64,000 nucleotides of DNA from Thermococcus sp. (GTDB taxonomy: Archaea > Methanobacteriota_B > Thermococci > Thermococcales > Thermococcaceae), in assembly GCF_017656495.1 (NCBI RefSeq), contig NZ_JACDNS010000009.1, positions 1 to 64,000 on the forward strand. Direction: 5' to 3'. The translations under genes and the position numbers were made by a program. Below, piece after piece: positions 1 through 8,893 of the stretch. How positions within the stretch are numbered: position 1 is the stretch's first letter; every line of letters starts with the position of its first letter. Under the pieces are notes generated by a model. That model saw only the letters and a list, made by a program, of their open reading frames with translations. It was not told the DNA's origin and ran no database searches.

Positions 1-53
1 GCGCCCGCCTGATAAGCGGGAGGTCCGGGGTTCGAAGCCCCGCGGGCCCACCA
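1..53 (+). tRNA. tRNA-Ile (GAU), 3' part, truncated by window edge
   Basis: The first bases hold the anticodon arm onward of a tRNA. The stem CCCGC (4-8) pairs with GCGGG (16-20) around the loop CTGATAA, so the anticodon is GAT at 11-13. A T-stem CGGGG/CCCCG (26-30, 38-42) encloses TTCGAAG, followed by the 3' acceptor strand CGGGCCC (43-49), discriminator A and an encoded CCA (51-53). The D-arm and 5' acceptor strand lie outside the window. GAU reads AUC/AUU isoleucine codons. A T-rich stretch directly after position 60 could terminate transcription. Confidence 0.93.
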
Positions 54-168
54 ACAAACTTTTTCTGAGAAGCTAATTTTTAGCCATTTTCCAGTATTTA
101 AAGAATTTTAAGTTCACTCAAGTTCTTTTTGTGCTTAATACAGCCACTGCGAAAATTATGAACCATTG

Positions 169-188
169 GATTATTTAAACTTAAATAG
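169..188 (+). promoter_or_regulatory. Probable TATA region of the helicase gene
   Basis: TATTTAAAC followed by TTAAATAG lies about 45-60 bases before the helicase ATG, and the gap from 54 to 231 holds no open frame worth calling. The placement fits an archaeal TATA box with a short leader ending in the RBS GGTGA. No mapped start site supports it. Confidence 0.4.
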
Positions 189-231
189 CCTCAAGTTAAC
201 ATGATAAAGACCTCAAAACTGGTGAACAAAA

Positions 232-2187
232 ATGAACTTAATTCGATACATTAATCATCTCAAAGAGCTTGTTGAACTTGAGCGAGAAGCTGAGATAGAA
301 GCTATGCGAGAAGAAATGAGGAAGCTAACTGGTTATGAGAGAGAAAAAGTGGGAAGAGCCGTTTTGGGTTTAAATGGAAAAATTATTGGAGAGGAATTTG
401 GTTACAAACTCGTTAAATATGGCAGAAAGCAGGAAATAAAGACTGAAATCAGCGTTGGGGATTTGGTTGTGATAAGCAAAGGCAACCCCCTAGCGAGTGA
501 TTTAATCGGAACCGTGACTGAAAAGGGAAAGCGTTTTCTTGTTGTTGCTCTTGAAACTGTCCCTACATGGGCCTTAAGAAACGTTAGAATCGACCTTTAT
601 GCCAATGATATAACCTTTAAGAGGCAAATAGACAACCTTGAAAAGCTTAGTGAAAATGGAAAGCAAGCATTAAGATTTGCTCTTGGATTAGAAAAGCCCA
701 AAGAAAGTGTCGAAGTTGAATTTATGCCATTTGATAAGCAACTAAATGAAAGCCAAAAGAAGGCTGTAAGCTTGGCTCTAGGGAGTGAAGACTTCTTCCT
801 GATACACGGTCCCTTTGGCACTGGAAAGACTAGGACAATCGCTGAAGTTATTCTCCAAGAAGTGAAGAGAGGAAAGAAAGTTTTGGCAACTGCAGAGAGC
901 AACGTGGCTGTTGATAACTTAGTCGAGCGCTTATGGGGGAAAGTTAAGCTAGTCCGCTTGGGACATCCTTCCAGAGTATCAAAGCACCTAAAGGAATCAA
1001 CATTAGCTTATCAAGTTGAAGCCCACGAAAAGTATAGAAGAGTGAGAGAGTTTAGAAACAAGGCTGAAAGATTGGCAATGCTCAGAGATCAGTACACAAA
1101 ACCAACACCCCAATGGCGGAGAGGTCTTACAGATAGGCAAATTCTAAGGCTTGCAGAGAGAGGAATTGGAGCAAGAGGCGTTCCGGCAAGAGTTGTAAAA
1201 TCAATGGCTCAATGGATAACATTTAATGAGAAAGTTCAAAAGCTGTATGATGAAGCCAAAAAACTTGAGGAGGAAATAATAAGAGAGGTAATATCAAAAG
1301 CAGATGTTGTTTTAAGCACAAACTCTTCAGCGGCTCTTGAGTTTATAAAAGACGTTAACTTTGATGTCGCTGTTATAGATGAAGCTTCACAGGCAACTAT
1401 CCCTAGTGTTTTAATTCCAATAGCAAAAGCCAAAAAATTCATCCTAGCTGGCGACCATAAACAATTGCCTCCAACGATTTTGAGTGAAGATGCCAAAGAG
1501 CTCAGCGAAACGCTCTTTGAAAAGCTTATTAGGCTTTATCCCTCAAAAGCAAAGATGCTTGAAATCCAGTACAGAATGAATGAAAGGCTCATGGAGTTCC
1601 CAAGCAAGGAGTTCTACAATGGAAAAATTAAGGCTTATGATTGCATTAAAAATATAACTCTGCTTGATTTGGGCATTAGAGTTTTCTCTTTTGGAGAGCC
1701 TTGGGATTCCATCTTAAATCCAAAAGAGCCATTGATTTTTGTTGACACATCTAAACATCCAGAGAAGTGGGAGAGGCAAAGAAAAGGTTCGCTTTCAAGG
1801 GAGAATCTGTTGGAAGCAAAGCTCGTTAAGGAAATTGTACAGAGATTGTTAAGAATGGGGATTAAGCCAAAATCGATTGGAGTTATAACGCCTTATGATG
1901 ACCAAAGAGATTTAATTACCTCACTTCTAGAAAACGAGGAGATTGAGGTAAAAACTGTTGATGGATATCAAGGGAGAGAGAAAGAAGTTATTATCCTTTC
2001 ATTTGTTCGCTCCAATAAAAAGGGTGAGCTTGGATTTTTAACTGATTTGAGAAGGTTAAACGTTTCTCTAACAAGGGCAAAGCGCAAATTAATAGCTATT
2101 GGAGATAGCGAGACTTTAAGTGCACATCCAACTTACAAGAGGTTTGTGGAGTTTGTCAGAGAGAAAGGGGTCTTTGTGCAACTTTGA
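232..2187 (+). CDS. UPF1/IGHMBP2-like superfamily 1 helicase
   Basis: This 651-residue protein is an SF1B nucleic-acid helicase of the DNA2/NAM7 (UPF1, IGHMBP2) group. It would use ATP to unwind DNA or RNA, and the exact substrate cannot be read from sequence. The N-terminal 150 residues form a beta-rich stretch as in IGHMBP2-type proteins. Walker A is GPFGTGKT at about 193-200, Walker B is DEASQ near 385, motif III is GDHKQLPPT, motif V includes DGYQGREKEV, and motif VI is SLTRAKRKL near the C-terminus. All SF1 motifs are intact. GGTGA sits 8 bases before the ATG. It is monocistronic between a tRNA and a protease gene. Archaeal relatives are widespread in Thermococcales, and their physiological role is not settled. 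Confidence 0.9.
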   Translation: MNLIRYINHLKELVELEREAEIEAMREEMRKLTGYEREKVGRAVLGLNGKIIGEEFGYKLVKYGRKQEIKTEISVGDLVVISKGNPLASDLIGTVTEKGKRFLVVALETVPTWALRNVRIDLYANDITFKRQIDNLEKLSENGKQALRFALGLEKPKESVEVEFMPFDKQLNESQKKAVSLALGSEDFFLIHGPFGTGKTRTIAEVILQEVKRGKKVLATAESNVAVDNLVERLWGKVKLVRLGHPSRVSKHLKESTLAYQVEAHEKYRRVREFRNKAERLAMLRDQYTKPTPQWRRGLTDRQILRLAERGIGARGVPARVVKSMAQWITFNEKVQKLYDEAKKLEEEIIREVISKADVVLSTNSSAALEFIKDVNFDVAVIDEASQATIPSVLIPIAKAKKFILAGDHKQLPPTILSEDAKELSETLFEKLIRLYPSKAKMLEIQYRMNERLMEFPSKEFYNGKIKAYDCIKNITLLDLGIRVFSFGEPWDSILNPKEPLIFVDTSKHPEKWERQRKGSLSRENLLEAKLVKEIVQRLLRMGIKPKSIGVITPYDDQRDLITSLLENEEIEVKTVDGYQGREKEVIILSFVRSNKKGELGFLTDLRRLNVSLTRAKRKLIAIGDSETLSAHPTYKRFVEFVREKGVFVQL

Positions 2188-2293
2188 GGAATAAATCATT
2201 GAGTCCATCGTTTCTAAAGGTTTTAGTTTTTCCAATGACCTTAAATAATATCAAGTTTATCTTGTCTTAAATAAAAATAATTAAATAGTAAAG

Positions 2294-2303
2294 CTTTATA
2301 TAG
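2294..2303 (+). promoter_or_regulatory. TATA box of the first subtilisin gene
   Basis: CTTTATATAG is preceded by an A-rich BRE-like stretch and lies about 65 bases before the protease ATG. GGGAGG occurs just upstream of the start at 2368. Placement is consistent with a leader of roughly 40 bases. Confidence 0.45.
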
Positions 2304-2367
2304 TTTAAGGAGAAGCTATGATTGGAGCAATTTAAATGTTTACTTTAATATAAGGGAGGAAATCCAA

Positions 2368-3636
2368 ATGAATAGAAAAGGCGTTATATCCGTAATGATT
2401 ATTGTTTTAGTAACTTTTTCGTACGTTGGAGTGACAATAGCAGAGCCTGTAGAAAATGTGAGAGTTATAGTGACAATAGACAAATCAAGCTTTAACGAGA
2501 GAGCCATAGAAGAGGTTGGAGGACAAGTAAAAATACGCTACAAAATTATTTCGGCTGTTGTTATCGAAATTCCAAAACGTGCTTTAAAAAAGCTCAGAAC
2601 AGCTAAAGGTGTTAAGAAAGTTGAGTATGACAGTGAGGTTTACCTCCTAGGAAAGCCATCTGGAGTAGGAAAACCACAACCATCACAACCACCTCAAACA
2701 ATCCCTTGGGGTATCGACAGAATTAACGCTCCCGATATTTGGAGCATAACCACCGGAGAATCAAATGGCGTAATAGAAGTCGCAATTCTAGATACTGGAA
2801 TTGACTATAACCACCCAGATCTAGCAGACAACATTGCATGGGCGATTAGTGTTGTTAGGGGAAGAATTTCCACAAATCCTGCACTCTACAAGGACAGAGA
2901 TGGTCACGGAACTCACGTTGCAGGGATAGTTGCTGCTCTAAACAACGAAATTGGTGTTGTCGGAGTTGCACCTGAAGTTGAGATCTATGCAATCAAGGTT
3001 TTGGGAAATGGTGGCGTAGGTTCATGGAGTGACTTGATTCTCGGAATTGAGCAAGCTTTACTCGGACCAGATGGTGTCCTTGACTCAGACAATGATGGCA
3101 TAATTGTTGGAGATCCAGCCGATGACGCAGCAGAAGTAATATCAATGAGCCTTGGTGGAGACGCACCCCCAGATGCTCTTTGGGACGCTATCGAGACAGC
3201 ATACAGCTATGGTGTCGTTTTAGTTGCAGCTGCTGGAAATGAAGGAGCAGACAGTCCAAGCTATCCTGCAGCCTACCCAGAAGTAATAGCAGTTGGGGCT
3301 ACAAACAGTACTGACGATGTCCCGTGGTGGAGCAACAGGAATCCAGAAATAGCTGCTCCAGGAGTTGACATTTTAAGCACATACCCAGATGACACATACA
3401 CAACCCTCAGCGGTACCTCAATGGCAGCTCCACATGTTAGTGGAGTAGTTGCGTTAATCCAAGCAGTATACTACAATAACAACGGAGCTGTTCTTCCAGT
3501 TGGAACATTCGACGACTTAACAACAGACACAGTTAGAGGAATTCTCCACGTTACTGCCGATGACATGGGGGATCCAGAACTTTACGGTTATGGCATAGTA
3601 AGAGCAGATTTAGCAGTCCAAATCGCTTCAGGGTGA
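2368..3636 (+). CDS. Secreted subtilisin-like serine protease (Tk-subtilisin type), copy 1
   Basis: This is a 422-residue S8 protease. An N-terminal hydrophobic signal peptide (about 1-26) is followed by an I9-type propeptide (about 30-92), a proline-rich linker, and the catalytic domain. The triad is D142 (LDTG), H180 (DGHGTH) and S351 (GTSMAAP), with oxyanion N291. The acidic insertion DSDNDG (about 239-244) matches the calcium-binding loop of Tk-subtilisin, whose folding depends on Ca2+. The enzyme should be exported as a precursor and mature by autoprocessing. GGGAGG precedes the ATG. A paralog, also with signal peptide and propeptide, lies at 62295-63581. The two share an identical 38-base stretch, which suggests recent duplication or gene conversion. 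No C-terminal extension or cell-wall domain is present. Confidence 0.93.
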   Translation: MNRKGVISVMIIVLVTFSYVGVTIAEPVENVRVIVTIDKSSFNERAIEEVGGQVKIRYKIISAVVIEIPKRALKKLRTAKGVKKVEYDSEVYLLGKPSGVGKPQPSQPPQTIPWGIDRINAPDIWSITTGESNGVIEVAILDTGIDYNHPDLADNIAWAISVVRGRISTNPALYKDRDGHGTHVAGIVAALNNEIGVVGVAPEVEIYAIKVLGNGGVGSWSDLILGIEQALLGPDGVLDSDNDGIIVGDPADDAAEVISMSLGGDAPPDALWDAIETAYSYGVVLVAAAGNEGADSPSYPAAYPEVIAVGATNSTDDVPWWSNRNPEIAAPGVDILSTYPDDTYTTLSGTSMAAPHVSGVVALIQAVYYNNNGAVLPVGTFDDLTTDTVRGILHVTADDMGDPELYGYGIVRADLAVQIASG

Positions 3637-3678
3637 TCTCCACTTTTCTTTTTAATTTTTAAAGCTTTAAGGTTAATC

Positions 3679-3687
3679 TTTTTAAAT
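3679..3687 (+). promoter_or_regulatory. TATA box of taw3, apparently leaderless transcript
   Basis: TTTTTAAAT lies 21-29 bases upstream of the ATG at 3708, so transcription should start at or within a few bases of the start codon. No RBS is visible before the ATG, which agrees with a leaderless mRNA. Confidence 0.5.
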
Positions 3688-3707
3688 GTGTTTACAAACT
3701 TATCTCC

Positions 3708-4304
3708 ATGTTCCTCTATGAGAAAAACTTTGAGCTGCAGAAGAAAAAAGCAATGAAGAGCCTAAGCGAAGCCTTAGAGAAGGGTTTAGTTGATGAGGAT
3801 ATAATTCCTCTTCTAGAAAAAATAAACTCCCTTCCAAATTATTTCACAACGTCCTCATGTTCTGGAAGGATAACTGTAATGCAGATGCCAGAGTTTGGAG
3901 ATAAGGTTAACGCTGAATGGCTTGGCAAGTGGCACAGGGAAGTTTCTCTCGAAGAGGTTTTAACAGCAATCAAAAAGCACAATTCTGGAATGCTATGGTT
4001 CATGCTTCACAGCCCGATAGTTCACGTTTCTGCCAAAACACTAGAAGATGCCGTTGAGCTTTTGAATTTAGCTGTGAATTGTGGCTTCAAACATTCAAAC
4101 ATTAAAAGCATCAGCCACAAGAAGCTTGTAGTTGAGATAAGATCAACAGAAAGAATGGACGTTCCCTTAGGAGAAAATGGTGCACTTTGGGTGAGTGACG
4201 AATATATTGCAAAAATAGTTGACTTAGCCAATGCCCAACTGAGAAGAGCCAAGGAAAAGCTGAAGAGACTTGAGAAAGAGATTAAAAAACTCAAAAAGAA
4301 TTAA
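3708..4304 (+). CDS. taw3: tRNA wybutosine-synthesising methyltransferase Taw3/TYW3
   Basis: The 198-residue product matches the TYW3 family, which uses SAM to methylate the wyosine precursor at G37 of tRNA-Phe. Family hallmarks seen are the TTSSCSGRI stretch near residue 48, the W-x-x-KWHRE region, and H-S-P-I-V-H in the middle. The C-terminal 40 residues are lysine/glutamate rich and likely form a coiled helix. The gene is convergent with the thermosome gene, with only 5 bases between the stops. It has no visible RBS and looks leaderless. The window also carries taw1 (60263-61246), an earlier enzyme of the same tRNA modification pathway. Confidence 0.9.
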   Translation: MFLYEKNFELQKKKAMKSLSEALEKGLVDEDIIPLLEKINSLPNYFTTSSCSGRITVMQMPEFGDKVNAEWLGKWHREVSLEEVLTAIKKHNSGMLWFMLHSPIVHVSAKTLEDAVELLNLAVNCGFKHSNIKSISHKKLVVEIRSTERMDVPLGENGALWVSDEYIAKIVDLANAQLRRAKEKLKRLEKEIKKLKKN

Positions 4305-4309
4305 AGGAA

Positions 4310-5950
4310 TCAGAATTCAGTTTCTTCTCCTCCTCCAGTTTCTCCACCCTTGCCTTCCTTCTCCTTTTCAAGCTTGCTTGCTGCAATGACGTCGTCGATT
4401 CTGAGGATCATGATTGCTGCTTCGCTTGCGCTCTTGATTGCTTGCTTCTTGACCCTCACTGGCTCAATAACACCCCTCTCAAGCATATCAGCTGGCTCAC
4501 CAGCAAAGACGTCAACACCGATTGTTGGTCCCTTCTCCTTGTGGGCTGCAATGACCTTAACGAGTGTCTCGATTGGGTCAAGTCCAGCGTTCTCTGCGAG
4601 TGTCCTTGGAATGACCTTGAGTGCCTCAGCGAATGCCTCGATAGCGAGCTGCTCCTTGCCGCCGACTTCCTTGGCATACTCGTCGAGCTTGACGCTGAGC
4701 TCGATCTCGCTTGCTCCACCGCCTGCGACAATCTTTCCGTCCTCAACGATGTCCTTGACGACCTTGATTGCGTCCTCCATAGCTCTCTCGACTTCGTCAA
4801 CGACGTGCTCTGTTCCACCTCTGATGAGGATTGTTACTGCCTTTGGATTCTTACAGCCCTCAACAAAGATCATGTTCTCGCCAGCGACCTTTCTCTCCTC
4901 AACAACCTCTGCGTAACCGAGGTCATCTGGTGTGAGGTCTCTGATGTTTGTGACGATCTTAGCTCCTGTTGCTTTTGCAAGCTTCTCCATGTCGCTCTTC
5001 TTGACTCTTCTCACTGCCAAGATTCCAGCCTTAGCCAAGTAGTGCTGTGCCAAGTCATCAATACCCTTCTGGCAGAAGACAACGTTTGCTCCTGTTGCAA
5101 CGATCTTGTCAACCATCTCCTTGAGCATTCTCTCCTCTTGCTCGAGGAATGCCTGGAGCTGCTCTGGGCTTGTGATCCTGATCTCAGCATCTGTCTCTGT
5201 CTCCTTGACCTCGATTGCGTCGTTGATGAGTGCAATCTTTGCGTTTTCAACTCTCTTTGGCATTCCTGGATGGACTCTCTCTTTGTCGATTACAACACCC
5301 TTGATGAGCTGAGTATCTCTAACGCTTCCACCCTCCTTCTTCTCGAGCTTGATGTTGTCAATGTCAACGTGGTACTTGTCACCAACCTTCTCTGCAACCT
5401 GCTTGACTGCTTCGACGGCAAGCTTTGCTAAGTACTCCCTCTCCTCCTCAGCTGCCTTTCCAGTGATTGCAGTGATAGCTGCCTTCAAGAGTGTCTCCTC
5501 ATCATTGACATCAACGTCCTTTGCAATGCTGTCGAGGATTTCCTGTGCTTTCTCGGCAGCCATTGTGTAACCCTTGACGATAATGCTTGGGTGGATGTTC
5601 TGGTCGAGTAACTCCTCGGCCTTTCTGAGGAGCTCACCAGCGATAACAACAGCGGTAGTAGTTCCATCACCAGCCTCCTCATCTTGAGTCTTAGCAACTT
5701 CAACCATCATTTTAGCAGCTGGGTGCTGAAGGTCAATCTTGTCCAAAATAGTGGCACCGTCGTTTGTTATAACGATGTCACCGAGGCTGTCGACGAGCAT
5801 TTTGTCCATACCCTTTGGTCCCAAAGTTGTTCTAACAGTCTCAGCAACAATCCTTGCAGCCAGAATATTCAATCTCTGAGCATCCCTACCAACATATCTC
5901 TGGGTTCCTTCAGGCAGAATTAAGATTGGTTGTCCTGCAAGCTGGGCCAT
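4310..5950 (-). CDS. Thermosome subunit (group II chaperonin)
   Basis: This 546-residue protein is the archaeal CCT/TRiC-like chaperonin subunit, which forms a double-ring ATP-driven folding chamber in the cytoplasm. Visible landmarks are LGPKGMDK (43-50), D64 in TNDGAT, the ATP-binding GDGTTT (94-99), and the VAGGGASE region in the second equatorial half. The tail is rich in glycine and glutamate and ends ETEF. Length and motifs are normal. GGAGGTGGGCGGAG precedes the ATG. Codon use is biased (GAG, AAG, CTC-rich), as expected of a very highly expressed gene. Long opposite-strand frames here are a by-product of that bias. It is the only chaperonin gene in this window. Confidence 0.98.
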   Translation of the reverse strand: MAQLAGQPILILPEGTQRYVGRDAQRLNILAARIVAETVRTTLGPKGMDKMLVDSLGDIVITNDGATILDKIDLQHPAAKMMVEVAKTQDEEAGDGTTTAVVIAGELLRKAEELLDQNIHPSIIVKGYTMAAEKAQEILDSIAKDVDVNDEETLLKAAITAITGKAAEEEREYLAKLAVEAVKQVAEKVGDKYHVDIDNIKLEKKEGGSVRDTQLIKGVVIDKERVHPGMPKRVENAKIALINDAIEVKETETDAEIRITSPEQLQAFLEQEERMLKEMVDKIVATGANVVFCQKGIDDLAQHYLAKAGILAVRRVKKSDMEKLAKATGAKIVTNIRDLTPDDLGYAEVVEERKVAGENMIFVEGCKNPKAVTILIRGGTEHVVDEVERAMEDAIKVVKDIVEDGKIVAGGGASEIELSVKLDEYAKEVGGKEQLAIEAFAEALKVIPRTLAENAGLDPIETLVKVIAAHKEKGPTIGVDVFAGEPADMLERGVIEPVRVKKQAIKSASEAAIMILRIDDVIAASKLEKEKEGKGGETGGGEETEF

Positions 5951-6036
5951 CTCCGCCCACCTCCTTTAATTTTATAAATTATCCTATAACAGCTTTTAGT
6001 CACAATTTGTTGTTTCCACCTATAGGTTCCTTTGGA

Positions 6037-6050
6037 CTATTTATAAATTT
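6037..6050 (-). promoter_or_regulatory. Probable thermosome promoter (TATA box)
   Basis: Read on the minus strand, GAAAAATTTATAAATAG lies about 90-100 bases upstream of the thermosome ATG and overlaps the stop codon of nrdG. This predicts a leader of roughly 60 bases. A second TATA-like stretch at about 5971-5980 is too close to the RBS to be used. Confidence 0.45.
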
Positions 6051-6784
6051 TTCGGTTCATGCTCGTGGTAAGATTTAACAAAAACCATAACTCCGAAGGA
6101 GTTAACGAACTCTGAAATTCTCCTAATCTCTTCTTTGCTTGGATTGCAGTGCTTTCTGCTCCATTCAATACTTCTCGGACTCGTGAGCGGAAAGCCCAAA
6201 AGAGGGTTCACAACGACATAGAAATCATCGTACCTCAGCCTCTTAATTGCCTGTTCGATGTACCTCTCCGCCCCAGTGATGTTTCTCGGAACCGGAATCC
6301 TCAGCTCAAGCGGAATTCCGTAATTTGAAATCATTTCCAAGCTTTCTAAAAAGAGATTCCAGAGCCTCTCGGAAGCGTGAGGTGGAAGACCATAGAGCTC
6401 TTGAGGCGGGGCTTTCAAGTCAGTTGCTATATGATCAAGGAGGTCATCGGAAATTAATCTCTCCAGAGGCTTCTTCAGAGTGCAGTTCGTGTTCAAGCTG
6501 ATATCAACCTCCAGCTCTTCAACTTCCGAAAACAGCTTGCGCAGAGAGCGCCACTGGAGCAGAGGTTCTCCTCCGGTCACATGAAAGTAGTCAATTAAAA
6601 ACTTTGACGCTTCCAAATCTTCTAGTAGTTTTTCCTTGTCAAGCCTCTGACAGTCCAGCCTATCAGCAATTTTCCAGTTGTGGCAGAAAGGGCACTTAAG
6701 GTTGCATCCGCAGAGCCAAAGCGTAAATGTTACTTTACCATGAACATCAACTAGGCTAATGGTTTTCCATCCAGCAATGAGCAT
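6041..6784 (-). CDS. nrdG: Anaerobic ribonucleotide reductase activating enzyme (radical SAM)
   Basis: The 247-residue protein carries the radical-SAM cluster motif CX3CX2C at C27, C31 and C34 (CNLKCPFC), followed by HNW and the GGEP motif (THVTGGEPL-like, near residue 72). It would use SAM and a [4Fe-4S] cluster to install the glycyl radical on NrdD. It lies 30 bases downstream of nrdD on the same strand, so the two form an operon. GGAGGCCTCAAG precedes the ATG. It is longer than E. coli NrdG and resembles the pyruvate-formate-lyase-activase-like archaeal activases. Confidence 0.88.
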   Translation of the reverse strand: MLIAGWKTISLVDVHGKVTFTLWLCGCNLKCPFCHNWKIADRLDCQRLDKEKLLEDLEASKFLIDYFHVTGGEPLLQWRSLRKLFSEVEELEVDISLNTNCTLKKPLERLISDDLLDHIATDLKAPPQELYGLPPHASERLWNLFLESLEMISNYGIPLELRIPVPRNITGAERYIEQAIKRLRYDDFYVVVNPLLGFPLTSPRSIEWSRKHCNPSKEEIRRISEFVNSFGVMVFVKSYHEHEPKNL

Positions 6785-6814
6785 CTTGAGGCCTCCAAGG
6801 TTAAAAATAAAAAG

Positions 6815-8671
6815 CTAAGCCACATAGTGCCTCCTTGTCCAAAACTCCTTCTTCCTAAATGGATTCCAGTTTTTAAGCGGACGGTAGTAGCCTATTATTC
6901 TGCTCCAAATCTCAACGTTTTCGCTTCCGCATGAAGGACAGTGCGTGTAAAGTCCGGTAAAGCTCTTCCCGCACTTGCTGCACACCGTTATTGCCGGGGT
7001 GTAGCTCCAGTAAACCAGATCCGTCTTTGTCAGCTTCTTTGTGAGCTCTGCCAGTGTCTCTGGCTCCGCCTCCTCCCCAAGGAAGATGTGCATCATGACC
7101 CCTCCGGTGAAGCTCTTCTGAACTTTTGCCTCAATTGCAATCCTGTCTGAGAGCTCAAGCGCACCGTAGTAGGGAGCTATGCTCGTTGAGTATATTGGGT
7201 TTTCTGGATCGCTTAAATATTCAAGAACCTCCGGATATTCACGTACATCTTTTACTGCAAGCTTAGCGGCTGCACTCTCGCCAGGGACTTCCTCAACGTT
7301 CCATGGTATTCCATCTGTATTCATCCATTCTCTCGCTTTTTCAACGGCAAAATCAACCATTCTTTTCATTAGCATCGTTGCCTCTTTCCACTCTCTTCTT
7401 GATCCTTCAAACCAGAGCTTTGGATTGTTGAGGTATATGGCAGCAGCTTCGGGCAAGCCAAGAATTCCAATTGTGTTGAAATGGCTGGCAGGAAACTCAC
7501 TAAGATACCTGTGAAGCATATCATACATTGATTTGTACTTCGTTATTAGCTTCACATACCTGTTCCTGAACCAGTCTTCACTGAGCTTTACAAGCTCGAG
7601 TATCTTTTCATATTGCTCCCAGAACTCGTCATCATCCTCAGATTGGAGTGCTATTCTAGGGAGATTTACCGTCGTGACGTTTACAGAACCGGTTATATCT
7701 GGCATAGCCCAGATGCCGCCAAATCTCTGGCGCTCCATTTGTCTTGCCCAGTTTTCTTCGACCCTTTCTATGGAGAAACCAAAAGCATGTGAAAGCTCAT
7801 TTTTGTTGATAACAAGCCTGCAACACATTGAAAAGCTCGCATCAGGGTCAACTATCCTTGTATTCAACCAGTAGAAGCTTCCCCTTCTCGCTGCTGTCTT
7901 AAATATTGCCTCAAAGACTTCCGGGTCATTCCATATCATCTTTGCTGTTGCCATCAGCGTTGGTATTGGGAATGTGAAAGGCTGACCTAAGCTGTCGCCT
8001 TCATAGAGAACCTCGGAAAGGGCTATGATGAATGTTTTGGCTTCTTCCTCATAGCTTCCCAGAGGTTCAGCTTTTTTACCATCTATTATGGCGCAATCTT
8101 CGCTGAGCATTCTCTTAGGAGCATCAAGAGCGACTGTGAAGTTGGTAAAAGGCGTCTGCATCCCCACTCTGCTTGGATAGTTAAGATTGAAAATTAAACG
8201 TTGAATTTGCTGTTTAACCTTCCTCTTATCGAGAGAATCCCTCCCTATGAACGGCCCAGCGTACCACTCAACGCTTGAAAGGGCCTGAGCACCGGTAAAA
8301 TAGTGCTGCATGGTTATGAGATAATTGGCAATATGATCAACGTAAGTGTCAAAATGCCTCGCTGGCCGTGAAACTATAGTTGGAGTTCTTAACCCTTTCA
8401 TCAGCAAGCGGGAAATAGAGTGTCCAGTGCAGTAAGGAATGTAAAGGCTGTGAGGGAGCTTGTGGATGTAGATATCTCCATTTCTATGGGCTCTTAAAAT
8501 TTCCTTAGGTAAGAGAGCAAGATGCTCGCTGAGGGCATTATCTAAGATGTAGGAGAAGAATCCCGTCGGTCCAGGATAACGGTTGGCATTTTCAAGAACA
8601 TCCAAACTATTCCAGCTTGCGTATTCCTCTATAGCTTCTTTTCTCGAAGAAATTCCCATGCTTTCTGCCAT
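6815..8671 (-). CDS. nrdD: Anaerobic (class III) ribonucleoside-triphosphate reductase
   Basis: This is a 618-residue class III ribonucleotide reductase that makes dNTPs without oxygen. Active-site cysteines are C81 (YCTGH) and a second one in SMCCRL. The C-terminal zinc site is CSKCG...CPSCG. The radical-bearing glycine is in RIIGYYRP, about 24 residues from the end. No N-terminal ATP-cone is present, so allosteric activity control by that domain is absent. I place the start at ATG 8671, because AGGTGGT sits just upstream; an in-frame GTG at 8680 lies inside that RBS. nrdG follows directly. A perfect dyad (8684-8700) abuts the RBS and may regulate the pair. Confidence 0.95.
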   Translation of the reverse strand: MAESMGISSRKEAIEEYASWNSLDVLENANRYPGPTGFFSYILDNALSEHLALLPKEILRAHRNGDIYIHKLPHSLYIPYCTGHSISRLLMKGLRTPTIVSRPARHFDTYVDHIANYLITMQHYFTGAQALSSVEWYAGPFIGRDSLDKRKVKQQIQRLIFNLNYPSRVGMQTPFTNFTVALDAPKRMLSEDCAIIDGKKAEPLGSYEEEAKTFIIALSEVLYEGDSLGQPFTFPIPTLMATAKMIWNDPEVFEAIFKTAARRGSFYWLNTRIVDPDASFSMCCRLVINKNELSHAFGFSIERVEENWARQMERQRFGGIWAMPDITGSVNVTTVNLPRIALQSEDDDEFWEQYEKILELVKLSEDWFRNRYVKLITKYKSMYDMLHRYLSEFPASHFNTIGILGLPEAAAIYLNNPKLWFEGSRREWKEATMLMKRMVDFAVEKAREWMNTDGIPWNVEEVPGESAAAKLAVKDVREYPEVLEYLSDPENPIYSTSIAPYYGALELSDRIAIEAKVQKSFTGGVMMHIFLGEEAEPETLAELTKKLTKTDLVYWSYTPAITVCSKCGKSFTGLYTHCPSCGSENVEIWSRIIGYYRPLKNWNPFRKKEFWTRRHYVA

Positions 8672-8683
8672 CTCTACCACCTA

Positions 8684-8700
8684 TTGGATATTTTATCCAA
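8684..8700 (-). promoter_or_regulatory. Dyad operator candidate upstream of nrdD
   Basis: TTGGATA and TATCCAA form a perfect 7-bp inverted repeat around TTT. It ends only about 13 bases before the nrdD ATG, next to the RBS, a place where a bound repressor or an mRNA hairpin could block expression. The same gap holds the 10-bp palindrome AAGAGCTCTT at about 8706-8715. The remainder of the gap to 8893 shows no gene. Confidence 0.5.
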
Positions 8701-8893
8701 CATTAAAGAGCTCTTCCAGATGTTAAAATGATTGCTGATTACTACAGCAAATAGTTGGCAATGGGAATGCCAAATAAAAGTTGAAATGACAGACGTGTTT
8801 AAAAGACAAAATGAAAAATGTGTATAGACATCAAGGTTTGATGTTTAGTTCCTTTCAATGTATCAGGCAGTTTACTTGGATTTTGGCATTTTG

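Noticed and set aside
4442..5431. Long plus-strand open frame (329 codons) opposite the thermosome gene
   Set aside because: It is antisense to a highly codon-biased gene, is extremely rich in leucine, cysteine and serine, and has no RBS. It is a shadow of the thermosome frame.
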